DNA from: Grifola frondosa
Lineage: Eukaryota; Basidiomycota; Agaricomycetes; Polyporales; Grifolaceae
DNA: 64,000 nucleotides
Assembly: GCA_001683735.1 (NCBI GenBank)
Contig: LUGG01000003.1
Location: 620,001 to 684,000, forward strand
Direction of reading: 5' to 3'
Below are positions 46,546 through 60,320 of the stretch, one piece after another (positions within the stretch are counted from its first letter, which is position 1; each line of letters starts with the position of its first letter). The notes under the pieces were generated by a model. It did not search any database. It had not been told where the DNA came from and saw nothing but the letters and a program-made list of their open reading frames with translations. Both the position numbers and the translations under genes were made by a program.

Positions 46546-48533
46546 ATGTCATTTATTTTCCATCCTCCTTTTCGCTCGCTAGTCTACACAGATTGGCTCG
46601 TCTTAGGCCTTACTGCGGTTTTGGCCGTCTTATTACTGACCAAGAGGCATTATTCCAGAAATCACTTGCCTTTCCCTCCAGGACCTCAGCCTCTGCCAGT
46701 GTTGGGCAATATTTTTGACCTCCCAAAGAGTAAGAGTGGCTTCAATATGCTCGCTGGGGCGATGTTTACGGTGAGCTCTCCGCCTGAAACATGCCGTTCT
46801 TATACAAATTGTGTGATTCGTGCAGGCCCTATCGTGCACATCCGGCTCTTTCAACAGGACGTCATTATTCTCAACAAACACCAAGATGCCATAGATTTGA
46901 TCGAGAAGAACTCTACACGATATGCAGACCGTCCTCGGAGCCTCGTCATGGCAGGGGAACTGTACGTGCACATTCGAATATCCACCATTGCTACCCATTC
47001 ATGCGTCTCAGAATGGGCTGGAACCGTAGCGTCTCCTTATCGCCTGCTGGACCGCGCCATCGCTCGTACCGCAAACTGCTAAACACCACTTTGGGTGCAG
47101 CCCCCGCCGCACTCTATGGCCCCTCCAGCAGTCGGCGGCCTACGCTTTTTTCCGCGATCTGTCTTCATCGCCCGATCAGTTTCTCCATCACATTCGACGC
47201 TCTGTTGGCACGACGATCGTGGCAGTCGCATTCGGCAACGAAGGCACATCCGAGAAAGATACGATGGATTACATTGAGCGGCAAGACCATGCTCATCTGA
47301 AATTCTCCCGCGCAGCCACTCCTTATGCTTACGCTGTGGATTTCGTCCCGCTTCGTAAACTTGTTCCGCATCCCTTTTCGACGGTCTGATTTTTAGTTTG
47401 CAATACAGTGAAGTACGTGCCAGAGTGGTTCCCGGGTGCGGGGTTCAAGAAATTCGTTCGCATTGCCCGCCAGGAGCTCGAAGATTTCGTACAGAGCCGT
47501 ATGAACGAACGAAATTGCGCGCTGTAAGTTCGCACACGGTCTTCGCCCCGATTGTGACTGATTCTGTATCAAGTGTGCGGGATCTACAGAGATCTCGTAC
47601 GTGAAGTTACGTCTGGACGCCGTGAAAACTCCTTCTCCGGCTGACGACGAAACCATCTCATGGACAGCGACAAGCCTATACACGGGCGGCGCGGACACGG
47701 TAAGCTGAGAGCCCGCGCCTTAGATCGGTGGTCTTTAAATTCTGACATGCATATATAGACCATTGCCGGACTCTCCACGTTCTTCTACGCCATGGTACTG
47801 CATCCACGTGTGCAAGTGAGGGCCCAAGAAGAGCTCGATCGAGTTATTGGCACAGACCGACTGCCAACCATGGCCGACCGACCAGATCTTCCGTACATCA
47901 ATGCGTGCATCAAAGAGCTACTGCGCTGGAACGCGATTGCTCCGATAGGTAAGCAGAGACCTCCGAACAGAATTATTTGGTGACTGTGCGCTCTGCCACC
48001 AGGTATTCCGCATCATGCGCAGCAAGACGACGAGTTCCACGGGTACTTCATCCCGGAGGGTGCAACCATCATCACAAACATATGGTCAGTCCGATCAGTA
48101 GATGCAACGCACCTTCTCATTCAATTTGAATTCTACCAGGGGGATGATGCGTGATGCCGCAGTATACGCGGAGCCCGACAAATTCCACCCCGAACGCTTT
48201 CTTCCGCCATCGAACGAGCGCGACTGCACGGCCCTCGCATTCGGGTTCGGGCGCCGCGTGTGCCCCGGGATGCACATGGCAGACTCGTCTCTGTTCATAT
48301 ATATTGCGAGCACGCTCGCGGCATTCAATATTCGCAAGCGCGTCGGCGCGAACGGCAAGGAGGTCGAGCTCAATGCGAAGTTCGTGTCGGGGTTATCAGG
48401 TATGTTCATGTGGGTGCTTCTTTCGCTACTGTCTTTCTTGACGTCGTCTCCCAGTGGTCCCGAGCCGTTCGAATGCTCCATCACGCCTCGTCCTGGACGG
48501 GGTTCTGTGGATAAACTTGCAGAGGAAGAGTAG
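46546..48533 (+). CDS. Cytochrome P450 monooxygenase (frame-interrupted)
   Basis: The N-terminal anchor DWLVLGLTAVLAVLLLTK is followed by the Pro hinge LPFPPGPQPLPVLGN. Later motifs: YADRPRSLVMAGEL, AFGNEGTSEKDTMDY, then YTGGADT split by an intron from TIAGLSTFFYAMVLHPRVQ (I helix), INACIKELLRWN (ExxR), FHPERFLPPSNE (PERF) and the heme loop FGFGRRVCPGMHMADSS with the axial Cys. It is a membrane-bound class II fungal P450; the substrate is unknown, and xenobiotic or aromatic oxidation is plausible from context. The frame breaks at the C-run 47101-47105 and again near the 3' end, where PEPFECSITPRP continues in the expected frame only if the last intron is read through. I start at ATG 46546, which places the anchor at the N-terminus. 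Confidence 0.82.
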
Positions 48534-48943
48534 GCCGTTTCTCGAAATTTTAGCACCATATACCTGCGTCTTTTGTGTTTGTATCTTGTATCAGAATTTG
48601 TGGTAATAGTGCAGCTTCCGATTTTTCGAATTTGGCGTTCGTACGCGAGCGTACGAGATCACTAGTCTTTCAGCGCCCTCTGGTATGAAATCAAGTGATA
48701 AATAATGTATGACACGAGCTGTTTAATTATCAATTGCACTCGTTTCTCGTCCAGGTGTTATACGTTCTCTGTATTGACCATCAAAGAGTAATGCATAGTA
48801 CAAGATTTCCACATCACAAATCAAGATCAAGAGTAGTTCTTGTATCATACATCTCATTCAACATCATCATGATCAGGAAACCCCACAGACTGTGAAAAGA
48901 GTCGGAGTTAGTTGCACATGTCAGAAATTTGACCACGCTGACC
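48534..48943. other. Intergenic between convergent genes
   Basis: Holds the 3' flanks of the P450 and acyl-CoA oxidase copy B. No feature is supported. Confidence 0.5.
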
Positions 48944-50867
48944 TCACAGCCTGGCAGAAACTTTAGACGGAGCCCCGTCAGAACCCAGGCTCTCCGGATC
49001 TGCCGTACCGTGATACGTCGGGGCCTTCGCAAGCCATGCCTTCCAAACATGGTCCTCAACGATGGGAGCCGTGACGTGCTCCTTGATATCCAACGCATCA
49101 AGGTATTCCTGCAGATGCGCCAACGCGCAAGTAACAGCACGAGCCTCGCGCGCACGCTGTGCGCTGCTGTCAAGGCCGGCACACTCGGAGTACCACGCAG
49201 GGTCCGCGCGGATCGCGACGCACTCGTAGAGGTCGAGGAGGGGCTGGGGGATCCCTGCACGAGCGGCGGCAGCATATGCGTATGCGTGGCCGAGGGCTTG
49301 GATGGGGACTCGGCCTGCGGGGTGATGAGGGCGTTCGCAGAGGCGCCGCGGTGACCGCCGGGGAGGGTGCGGAGGAGGTCTGCGTTGTGCTCGAAGACGG
49401 AGGAGGCATGTCGAGCGAGTAGGGATTTAGCGAGGGCGGGCGGGGGGAGGGTATATCGGCCGAGGAGGAGTTCGCCAAGGAGACGAATGCAGAGCGTGAC
49501 GACGTCACCTTCGGCAACGATGATGCCGCGTGCGTCCGCCTGAAATCGGTGTTTCAGCGACTTTATAACTCGTGTATGCAATAGCTGATGCGCGTTACCT
49601 CAATGCGAGCGAGGAAGTTGTGATCAAACGTGCTGCAGGGGGTGTCAGTCGCGTCTCAGGAAGTTGGGGCAGCACACTCACCCTTGAGCTCCACATCGCT
49701 CGGCGATGTCACGGATACAGGTCATGAACTGGCGGCACACTGTCGTCTTCACCACAACAGAGAGCCCGTGGCGGACTTGAGGCTCAGTCGACATATCCAC
49801 GGTCTGCTGGATGATTTGCGGGTACCAAGTGTCCAGCACCATTGCAACTGCGATAGCCTGAAGTACGGGCCATTGTTGCGTCCTGAAGGTGATAATAGGA
49901 ACGGCCGCGGAGTCCTTCCCAGTGATGTGGCGGACGAGCGAGTAGCGTCCTCCGATGTACGCCGCATGTTTGATCGCCTGGACAAGCGGAGCTGCTACCG
50001 CACCACTTCCAATGGGAATGCGCCATACCTCTTCCCACCAGGCGCTGAGTGGATCCTTGGGAGCAGCGAGGCTCGTTCCAAGCAGTGCGCTGGGTGGAAG
50101 TTGGATGTTGTGAAAATTGGTGATAGCGAAATCGAGTGGCGCCGTGCCACTCCGCGGTGGAAGGCGGGTCGATGTGACGCCGCGGAACATCTGCTTGCTA
50201 TCGCAGATGGGCACGATGAAGAAGCACGCACCGCGATCTGTGCCGTCGACGATGAGACGAGCCATGACGAGAGCAACTTTGGGAATGCGGAAAAGGGGAG
50301 TCGTCGCTGGCATCATTCTGATACAAATGAAGCGGTTGGTTAGTTCGACACCCCTGCTGGTAAATAGACTTACTTTGCAGCTTCTTCACGAGGAGTATTA
50401 AGGATGAATCCAGTGTCTGTCTTCGTGGCTGTGGTCTCGATATTGAAACCATCCAAGCCGTGTCCACGTTCGCTAAGCAGGTATAAGCCGACGGCCTCGA
50501 AAGCGAGGAGACGGTGAAGCAGTGGTTGCAGATCAGGACAACTCTGCGCGTGCCTGGAGAAGAGTGCCAATAGTGAGCCCGACGTGTACGGAGATGATAG
50601 TAAAGCATGCGATGTCGAGTGGCATGGCAGGGTCGCTCTGCATGGCCCAATACTTGGGCGTGCAGTGCAAAATATCTTCTGCATTCAACTCTGCTCGGAG
50701 AAATATATAAACAGAGGAGTCATAGAAAATGCTTGTGTAGACTCACTGTAGGTATCGAGCATCAGCTTTGCTCGCTGGTATGCGAGAGCCACGCGCTCAT
50801 CGTTGGTGAGGAATTCAGCGCGAAGCCGATACAATGGATGATTGGATACAGGAGCCGGGTGCGCCAT
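48944..50867 (-). CDS. Acyl-CoA oxidase-like protein, copy B (frame-interrupted)
   Basis: Near-identical in layout to copy A: MAHPAPVSNHPLYRLRAEFL, GLYLLSERGHGLDGFNIET, TKTDTGFILNTPREEAAK, TPLFRIPKVALVMARLIVDG, LGTSLAAPKDPLSAWWEEV, AIKHAAYIGGRYSLVRHITG, QQWPVLQAIAVAMVLDTWY, HNFLARIEADARGIIVAEGD, and the end SKVSARL, keeping the PTS1-like Ala-Arg-Leu. The central exon stays open where copy A is broken, but the last exon loses one base in a short run near 49300 and another downstream. Predicted peroxisomal fatty acyl-CoA oxidation with H2O2 release. It lies tail-to-tail with the P450, inside the long inverted repeats. Confidence 0.8.
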
Positions 50868-51249
50868 ACGTTGTTTGCACGATTACACTTCCCTTTAAGT
50901 ATCATATCGACTCATGATGTGCTAGAACTATATTTTCAACCAAATCAATATACCATCCATGGCTTGTTGATAGCGAACGGTAAATGATGTGAAGTACCAA
51001 GGCACCTCCGCGCCCCAGATCAACATCGAAGATAGTTGATTGGATCGCAGGTGTTACAAGAGCAATAAGCTGGTATCTGTCGGTATTTGCGGTATATGGT
51101 CGACTCCAACGAGCACCGAGTCGATGGAATTCTCAAAATTAAAAACCAGTGGCCAGCAGATCGACAGATCGGATTGCCAATTTGGGAGTAAATTTCATAT
51201 GGCGCTATCTCGCGCGACCCTCAACTGCTTTTGCTGTGGCGATCTGACC

Positions 51250-51985
51250 TGGAGCTGACGAGGGTATTCTACAACCCAATTTTGCACCTGGCTTGAACCT
51301 CACCTCGCTCCTCGAGCTTTGTAGGTCACTGGGAACATGGCTGGGCCTGCTCAACAGTGGTTGTACACGCTATATCTGGATCTGGTGATGTGAAAGCAGA
51401 ACGCTGGAAACAGGAAACCAAGATGATCCATTTACGCCATCTCACCGGACCTTCTACATTATTTCCTGGGCTTTGTGTCACTGTGGCACAGCCCGCGGAT
51501 ACGCCCGTATTGCGGGAGATGGTCGATGCTCCTTGAAGTGTGCAGGGCGGACGATCGTAGATGGAATTGGTTTTTTGGTCCCAGTGATTCCGAAAGGAGA
51601 GTGAGTCGTGTTTTTCATGTCGCTGCATTTTGAGACCTGACATGAGAAAGCCCATCAGGATCGCCGGAGACGTCCGAACTGCTCTGTCGTGCACATTTCC
51701 GAGTGTACGTGTATATGACGGTGTATGACTGTGTATGACTAGATATGGCTGCTTCTTTTGTCTGGCGTGAGCGTATCATGGTCGATAATCTCCCAGCAGG
51801 TGTGCTCCACGCAGCACAGCATGAATGGCAGCAAGAACTCGAAGCAAGGGTCGAAGCAAGGTAAGAATGGAGTTCTACAATACCGAATTGTACAACTCCA
51901 TTGTACCTCATTGTACTCAGTTGTACTAGTCCTTGATATACCCGTCTCTGTACGTCATTCCACTATCGCATGTCTTACAATGGAA
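51250..51985. repeat. Long inverted repeat, right arm
   Basis: Diverged reverse complement of about 45330-46120. The stretch 50868-51250 is the promoter side of acyl-CoA oxidase copy B; 51985-52517 leads to the MFS transporter. No gene is supported in the arm itself. Confidence 0.7.
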
Positions 51986-52517
51986 TCATAATAATGGTCC
52001 GCGCGCGTACTCGTGGCGTCATATTACCGTACCTCTACGGGAATGCGGGGAGTGCAGGGTGTCGTTCTGGGCAGAATTTGGCACTGCTATGACTCCAATA
52101 TCCTGGACATGTTGCATGTGGGTGTACAATTACATCTCGGAACCGTGGCGTTCAGACACAGACAGTTTCTGATCTAGTCGGATGACATGGCAAGTGTCGG
52201 GAGCTGTCAAAAGCGAGGTATGTAGACATTGGAGAACGGAAATACGATGGCGTTGACGCCACGAAGCACTCAGCCGGACAAGTCCTTCGATTTCTTCATT
52301 TTGACGATGTGTAAACAGAAGTTCTAATATAATATTTCTAGATTTTCTCTGCATATGAATTCGAAATGCCATATTTATGCGTACAAGGCGGCACCCTATG
52401 TTACGCTCTCAGTCATTTTTGACAGTATTCAACCCCTTCTTGCATTTCTTATAATGGCTGGGTGCTGAGCGCCGAGCTCCTTCTCTGCGTTCACGCTCTT
52501 CGTTTCGTCTTTTGTCC

Positions 52518-54357
52518 ATGGCACTGCCAATATCGCAGACTGATAATGGCTCTAAGAAATCTCCCGTAGGCTCCGCCATACAGGTGCTCGAGGCCGAAAC
52601 CAAACTGGCCGAGTCTCGCTGGCCTGATGGTCAGGTCTCTTTTGATAGCGGACACGATGCCTGGCTGACCATGATTGGAGGGTGAGGCATCGTTCATATT
52701 TCGAGGCTGAACTCATCTCCGATATTGCTCAAAGGTGGCTTGTTGCATTCTGCACATTCGGCGCCGCAAGTTCTTTTGGGGTTTATCAGGCTATTTACAC
52801 CCTGCAGAACACCTCCACCCCTTCGAATATCAGTTGGATTGGATCCTTGCAATTCTTTCTCACGTTTTCCGTAGGCCTGCCAGCTGGCAAATTGCTCGAC
52901 GCTGGGTACTTTCACCATATTCAGATCGGCGGTGCACTGTTATGCGTTTTCTCGTCAGTAATCAATGTATTCATTTCTTCCTCGTATTCTGAGCTTCCTC
53001 CATTTGCGACGCGAACCAGGTGGTTCATGCTTTCTCTTGCTGATACAACCAAGTACTATCAAATCATTTTGTCCCAAGGAGTTGGTGTCGGGCTTGGTTC
53101 AGGCCTTATGTATTCCCCTGTACTGTCTGTGCAAGCACATCACTGGAAACGAAGACGCGCTCTGGCAATGGGTATCGTGCTCTCCGGTGTGTATGTTTTT
53201 GGTCCTCTGACCGTGGTAGTGACGTTACTTTGTCAGGATCATCATTTGGAGGTATCGTGCTCCCGATCATGCTCAACAAATTATTGCATAGCTCTGCCGG
53301 TTTTGCGTGGGGTGTCCGTGCTTCCGCATTTCTCATCCTCGGTCTGCTCACGATCGCAAATCTATGCATGAGGACTCGCTATCCCCCAGAAGACGGAACA
53401 GCTTCTTCACAAAGACGCAGCACAGTTCGCATTCTTCACGATTTACCTCATTGGGTCGCGGTGATTGGGTATGTCGGTCCTTTGCGCTGTCTCAGCATCT
53501 GGTAACTGTGCGAGACAGGTCGACCCTCATGCTTTTTGGCCTGTACACACCATGTAAGGGCTGTTTCCTAGCATATCTGTTCGCTCATTTATCATAGCTT
53601 CGAGATAGATTTCTACCTTCAACTGTTCGTCAACATACACGGCCTATCACCCACCCTTGCCTTCTATTCTGTCTGTTATCTGAACTATATCTCCTCATAC
53701 TACTGTCTTACATTATCATTTACGTCTCAGGTCGCGACTCTAAATGCTTCATCGTTCTTCGGAAGAACTATGTTGAATTTTGCAGCCGATAATGTCGGCC
53801 ATTTCAATGTGATTGCCCTAGTTTCTGTCATCAGCGCAGGGCTCGTCTTCCTCATGTTCAGTGCAACAAACACCGGAGGAGTGATTGTATTCGCGATCCT
53901 ATATGGCTTTTTCTCCGGCGGATGTAAGCGAGTTTCTTCATTGGCTCATGTTTGATACTCATCATTGTATATCTCGCAGTTGCATGCCTCTTGGCTCCTC
54001 CATTAGCTACGCTGTCGAGGGACCTATCGGAAGTCGGGTACATCTCCCTCATCTCATATTCGGGTATATCCTACTCACCATCACGCGCCACGTTGTGCCT
54101 CCCAGTGTTCGCATAGGATCAGGATACTTCTTGTCATCCTTCGGTCTCCTCGCCGGCTCGCCTATCGCTGGCGTACTGCTGAGACCAGGCTTTCGGTGGT
54201 ACCGATTGATTGTGTTCAGCGGAGTACGTGTTCAGCCCTTCCTCAACTCCCTTCGCATTCACATTTGATTCGTAGGCAATGATGATCGCGGGAGCATCTT
54301 GCATGTTAGCGGCTCGCCAAATTGTGGCAAGGCGCAAGGGAAGCCAGCATGTCTGAT
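52518..54357 (+). CDS. MFS transporter, monocarboxylate-transporter type
   Basis: Starts [15 protein letters not shown]. Membrane blocks: [87 protein letters not shown] then [108 protein letters not shown], and an end [18 protein letters not shown]. The [12 protein letters not shown] segment and Asn/Arg pattern are typical of fungal monocarboxylate-like porters. There are about eight short introns. A frame problem may exist near 53555-53600, at the exon border before [17 protein letters not shown]. The substrate cannot be told. Confidence 0.78.
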
Positions 54358-54529
54358 TCTGGCGCTCTACGCTGTTATGTGGTGACACATCCCGACGTTC
54401 TGAGGGGCCGACCCGCAGATATTGCATCCAACAGTGGCCACACTTTGGCTCCATTTCCAGCAGCAGGTCTTGAAGTGTCGTTCTTTCACGGGTAATGTTT
54501 GCTGCGAACGCTTGTAGTGCCAGCACCTC

Positions 54530-54943
54530 ATGCTGTCAATCAATCTATTGAGACCTCGGGAGGTTCCTCTGGTTTGACCCACATGTGTACGTCCCACTCG
54601 ACCTAAGATGCTCTGAACCGTGATGAGCTACGATTACGGACCCGCCGGACTCCTCGTAACTACTGTGTAAGCAATCGAGAAAATGACTGCCCATTTGGAT
54701 ACTAACACTCACACCGCAAAACGTTTAGGCCACTACTGTACATACACACACTAACAGCGATAAATACGTGTCTACCTGAGACACGAAGTCCATCACGGTC
54801 CACCAATCACGATCAGCGACAGACACTTCCTCTACACCCACAAAAAAGAAACTACTAGAATAGCTAGCGTACACAGCAGCATGCGCGCACCACTCACCCA
54901 CTCATGAGCTGCGCAAAAGCGCACAGGTCAGCAATCGTCCCCC
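54530..54943. repeat. Copy of a class II peroxidase 3' flank (1 of 3)
   Basis: Matches 57600-57953 and 61430-61858, the regions just downstream of the two full peroxidase genes. Shared anchors are AATCGAGAAAATGAC, CTAACAGCGATAAATACGTGT and CACAGGTCAGCAA. Confidence 0.75.
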
Positions 54944-55097
54944 TCAAGCAGCACACTCACATAGGCGCAATGGTCGTGGCCGTGCCAGGATCCGCGCTGA
55001 GGATGGGAACGGCGTTTGGGGACAAGAACCCTGGATGTCCTGGAGGGTCTTGCATGCGGTGAGGTGCACGACGCTGATGCTCGCGGGCACCTTCCAT
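54944..55097 (-). pseudogene. 3' fragment of a third class II peroxidase gene
   Basis: The minus strand reads PASISVVHLTACKTLQDIQG then SCPQTPFP, corresponding to the C-terminal tail of the peroxidases at 57954 and 61859 (ANIRVAQLPAGKTLQDIQG). Upstream of about 55097 the similarity stops and the 7-TM copy B sequence begins, so a breakpoint lies here. Confidence 0.7.
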
Positions 55098-56036
55098 GTT
55101 ACATTCGGATTGTGACACAGCCTCGATGCTTTCGTCTGGTTCACAGGGTCCGGAGGCACGCAGACCGGGTTCGCAGACATCTCATATTATGTTAACGTCA
55201 TATCTCCATCCTCTCGCCTCATGCGGACGTTCGCTCATGCAATATCTACGCAGACTACAGACTACGTCGCGCAGACCTGGAGCGGCGGTATGCTGGTGCG
55301 TAATCGACTATCTACCTCACCACGTCGCCAATTCAGATACGAGCAGGCCTACCGCTGCTACATAGTCTACGGCCGCAAGCGGTGGATCGCCATTCCTGCT
55401 CTGTTCTGGACGGGTGGAACCATCTGCCGCCGCCATCACCGTCTTCATCACCACCACGCTCGCTTGTTGCCGTTCGTAAGCTCCACCTTCGCGCTCACAT
55501 TTACGCTGAACGTCCTGACCGCCAGTACATCATCGTGGTGGCTGCTGCGCAGAACCTGCATATGCTGACTCGCTGATCGTGTCTATCATCTGGAGAGTCA
55601 GCAAGCAGACAGCGTGCTTCGCCGCGAATGGCGACTCGCACTCTGGCAGCGGCACCCGGCTCAAGATCGTGATGCACCTCATCGTAGAATCCGGCCTCCT
55701 CTACACACTTTCCGTGATCGTGTTTGCCGGCACGTATATTGCGAGCAACAACACGCAGTACGGGACTTCCAACAACACAAGCCCGCTCTCGCTGGTATTC
55801 GTCAGAGAGTGTCGCACCGACTGGCCATTTCTGTCGCAAGGTCGTGCAAGTTATCGGAATTGCGTTGAACCTCGTCATTATCCGTGTAGACCAAGGGACG
55901 GCGACAGATACGACGATACTTCCGCAGGTTTAGAGCCTGAGAGCCAGTGCGCGGGGCTCGATCCCCGTGCAGATGAACACTCAAGCATCCACTCCAGGCT
56001 CGACTCCGAAGCTCACAGACGGTATCAAGGTTAAAC
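55098..56036 (+). pseudogene. 7-TM-type membrane protein, copy B, truncated at its 5' end
   Basis: Begins in the middle of the family at the equivalent of FGLRHNLDAF (here LDAFVWFTGSGG), continues FADISYYVNV, YRCYIVYGRKRWIAIPALFW, a Thr/Leu-rich helix, SIIWRVSKQTACFAANGDS, IVESGLLYTLSVIVFAGTYI, ASNNTQYGTSNNTSP and VQVIGIALNLVIIRVDQG. The first helices and the start codon are absent, replaced by the peroxidase fragment at 54944-55097. It is an inverted copy of 43708-44911. Confidence 0.7.
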
Positions 56037-56291
56037 CAAAATATTTACTGGTCTGCGGGCGATCTGGGTGGGCTATTGTAGGTATATACGTCTTCCGATT
56101 TGATATAGACGAGTATTTGAAGAGCAAGGCCTAGTATAGTAGAATGCGGTTCCCGCAGCGGAGGCGGACAAATTGCCACCATGCAGGATAATGAACTGTT
56201 TAGAGAAGGCTATGCATATCATCCAAACGACATCATACATGCGAATCTGCGAGAACGCAGCCATACATGTGTCCTCGGCGAGGTTTGGAGA

Positions 56292-57136
56292 TCAGTAGAT
56301 ACCAGGGATGAGCTTATATGGCGTATTCTTCGCCCACACATCCCACTCCGTCTTGAATTCGTCCCGTAGGACCTTGTCCTCCACGCCCGTCCGCAAGACC
56401 GCGGTGATTGGCATAGCACCGAGGACGCCGATCCAAACGGCAGTGAACGCCTTCCCGGGACAGAATCCCAGAGACCCACGCACTCCCTCCACCACGAGCC
56501 TGGGCCGAGCTGGAGTACAGCGATGCCCGTGATGAGCATGATCCCCCCGGTGTACGCGGGGTGGCGGACGACGGCATACGGGCCGCTCGTGATGAGGCGG
56601 TGCTGGTCGCGCACGGCGAGCTTGAAGGTGAAGAAGCGGCCGAGGTAGCGGTAGCACGCGATGCGAATGAGGGTGCCAGTGGCGACGAGACCCCAGCCGG
56701 CGAGGAATGCGGGCGTGATGCGCCCACCGGTGGCAGAGGCGGAGCGGCTGAGCACATCGAGCACCGGCTGCGCGAGCGGGTGTGCGGGGAAGTTATGTGC
56801 GAGGATGACGGCGGACTCAGCCAGGCAGCTGAGGGTGAGTACGAACTGTCATGCGGAAAGGTATGTTTAGTAGTATTAGTGAGGCGGATTAGAGGGAAAG
56901 CGTGACCTGGACGATGGGGATGACCACCGTGATGACGGTCCTGCTACCCTTCTGCTCGACACCGACAAACTTGGCCTCTTCGCTTTCCTTTGGAGAGCCC
57001 TGCGGCGATGTGTTGGCCTGTCGAAGGTGTCGGAATGCGTGTGGTACGGAGGGGAGAATGCAGGACGTACTAGATGGCCGAGGTAGCCCACGGAGAGGAG
57101 GAACGGGATTTTGAGCAAGGGGTATGCGAGATCCAT
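56292..57136 (-). CDS. Isoprenylcysteine methyltransferase-like membrane protein, copy B
   Basis: The start MDLAYPLLKIPFLLSVGYLG is at 57136. The main exon has RITPAFLAGWGLVATGTLIR, LAVRDQHRLITSGPYAVVRH, PAYTGGIMLITGIAVLQLGP, then a break at the G/C-run 56454-56456, where one base is missing, and the end VGLWDS-type block, FRTEWDV-like sequence and WAKNTPYKLIPGIY at 56292. The first exon reads cleanly where copy A is broken, so the pair complement each other. Same predicted function as copy A: an ER membrane methyltransferase of the ICMT/PEMT type. It is inverted relative to copy A and linked to 7-TM copy B. Confidence 0.8.
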
Positions 57137-57599
57137 GGCTGGCAAGACTGGGGGGTGTCTGCTGCTCATCCGCTGCTGCTTCGATTGGCTTTTATCCGGC
57201 AACTTTGACATGAAGCTTTGAAGCCCGTCACAGATTAGTGGAGCACTTTCTCCCATAAAGGGATGTAGATGTCAACCACCGGTTGGCGGCACATCTGAGT
57301 TCACCGAGTAGGCTCTGCAACAGAGGGATGACATCGTGGATAGCACTAGTCATTCCGGTGTTCGATGAGGTGTTGAAAATTTGGCCCCTGCGTTGATTCA
57401 TGCAGGTGGCAGTTGTGCCGGGGTTGGGGCTTCATGAAGGCGTATTCCGTGATGAAAACTGGAATCCAATGGAGGACGTCTCAGTCCGATCGCGTGTTCG
57501 GTGAAGGACTAACATATACTACCTAGAACCCAAAGGAGGATGTCTAGGAGTGATTTAATATACTATACATACGTAGAGAATGAAATATACGCACCTCAG
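57137..57599. other. Intergenic, no supported gene
   Basis: Promoter side of the methyltransferase-like copy B. Short repeated motifs (GGAGGA, CAGTCCGAT near 57482 and 57598) suggest small local duplications. Confidence 0.4.
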
Positions 57600-57953
57600 T
57601 CCGATCCCGTGTTTGGTGAAGGACTGAGGCATGTGATTAGGGACGCACCGAACTCGCAGCTGCCCGTATGCAATCGAGAAAATGACCACCCGCTTGCATA
57701 CTCACATCGCAACACCTTTAGGCCACAACTGTACATGCACATACTAACAGCGATAAATACGTGTATAGCTGAGGCACGAAGTCCATCAGGGTCCGCGAAT
57801 CAGGATCAGCGACATGTGCTTCCTCACCGTCCACAAGAAACCACTAGAATAGCGAGCGTGCCACAGCAGCACGTGTACGCCTCCCACCCACTCACGGGCT
57901 ACACAAATGCGCACAGGTCAGCAATTGTCCTTCTTCAAGCAGCAGGAGCACAC
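57600..57953. repeat. Class II peroxidase 3' flank (2 of 3)
   Basis: 3' flank of the peroxidase at 57954-59600, shared with 54530-54943 and 61430-61858. Confidence 0.7.
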
Positions 57954-59600
<1,647 letters not shown>

Positions 59601-60320
59601 AGTGATATTTGGCGAAGAGAAGAATAATAGAGATATTTGGAAGTAGCTTCAAAAAGGTTGATAGAAATTGAGGAAAAGAAGAATGAGAGGAAAGAGTGGT
59701 GCAGTTAACTGATGAGAAAGGTGGAGAATATGGCGAACTCCCAGAGCCTTTATACCCGCTGCAAACCAGGATCTGCTGGAGTCTCATAGCACTAAGACAA
59801 CAGAATTACTAGCACTGTTCATGAGTCCACGCGGGATAGGTCATATCCAATAGTAAATGGTAAATTGAGTGACGAAGAGAGAGATCTCCGGATATGGAGC
59901 TTGATTGAATCTTACATGCCGCATGTTGCTGCGCCGTGTCATCGCTGCGAGGAGGCACTCGATCTAAATGCGTAGCACCGACTCATCTTGGCATTGATAC
60001 GACCCTCGAAAGGTCTTATACCCGTTTTGTGGAAGGTAATAACTGGCAATTCCAGTTGCCGTGGGGCAGTTGCGACTCTAGAAATAGTCACTGAGCCACA
60101 GGGAAGATTCGACCGGATCCGAGAAATGGCACAGTACCGGAGCTGGAGGAATATCTTGTGATAAGGCTCTGCTTCTGACAGAGTGGCTGAGGATATATAG
60201 CAATGTGGCCATAGCAATGAGGACTACGGCTTGGATAGAAGCGGCTCGTGAGTGACTCAAAGCGGCATTTCAACGACAAGCCGGGTTGGTCGACCGATCA
60301 GATATGTATATCGACAGTAC
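59601..60320. other. Upstream region of class II peroxidase copy 1
   Basis: Includes the TATA box (59754-59747, minus strand) and patches matching the upstream region of copy 2: 60170-60300 resembles 63795-63950, for example GAGTGGCTGAGGATA and CTTGGATAGAAGCGG-like sequence. No gene is supported. Confidence 0.5.
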
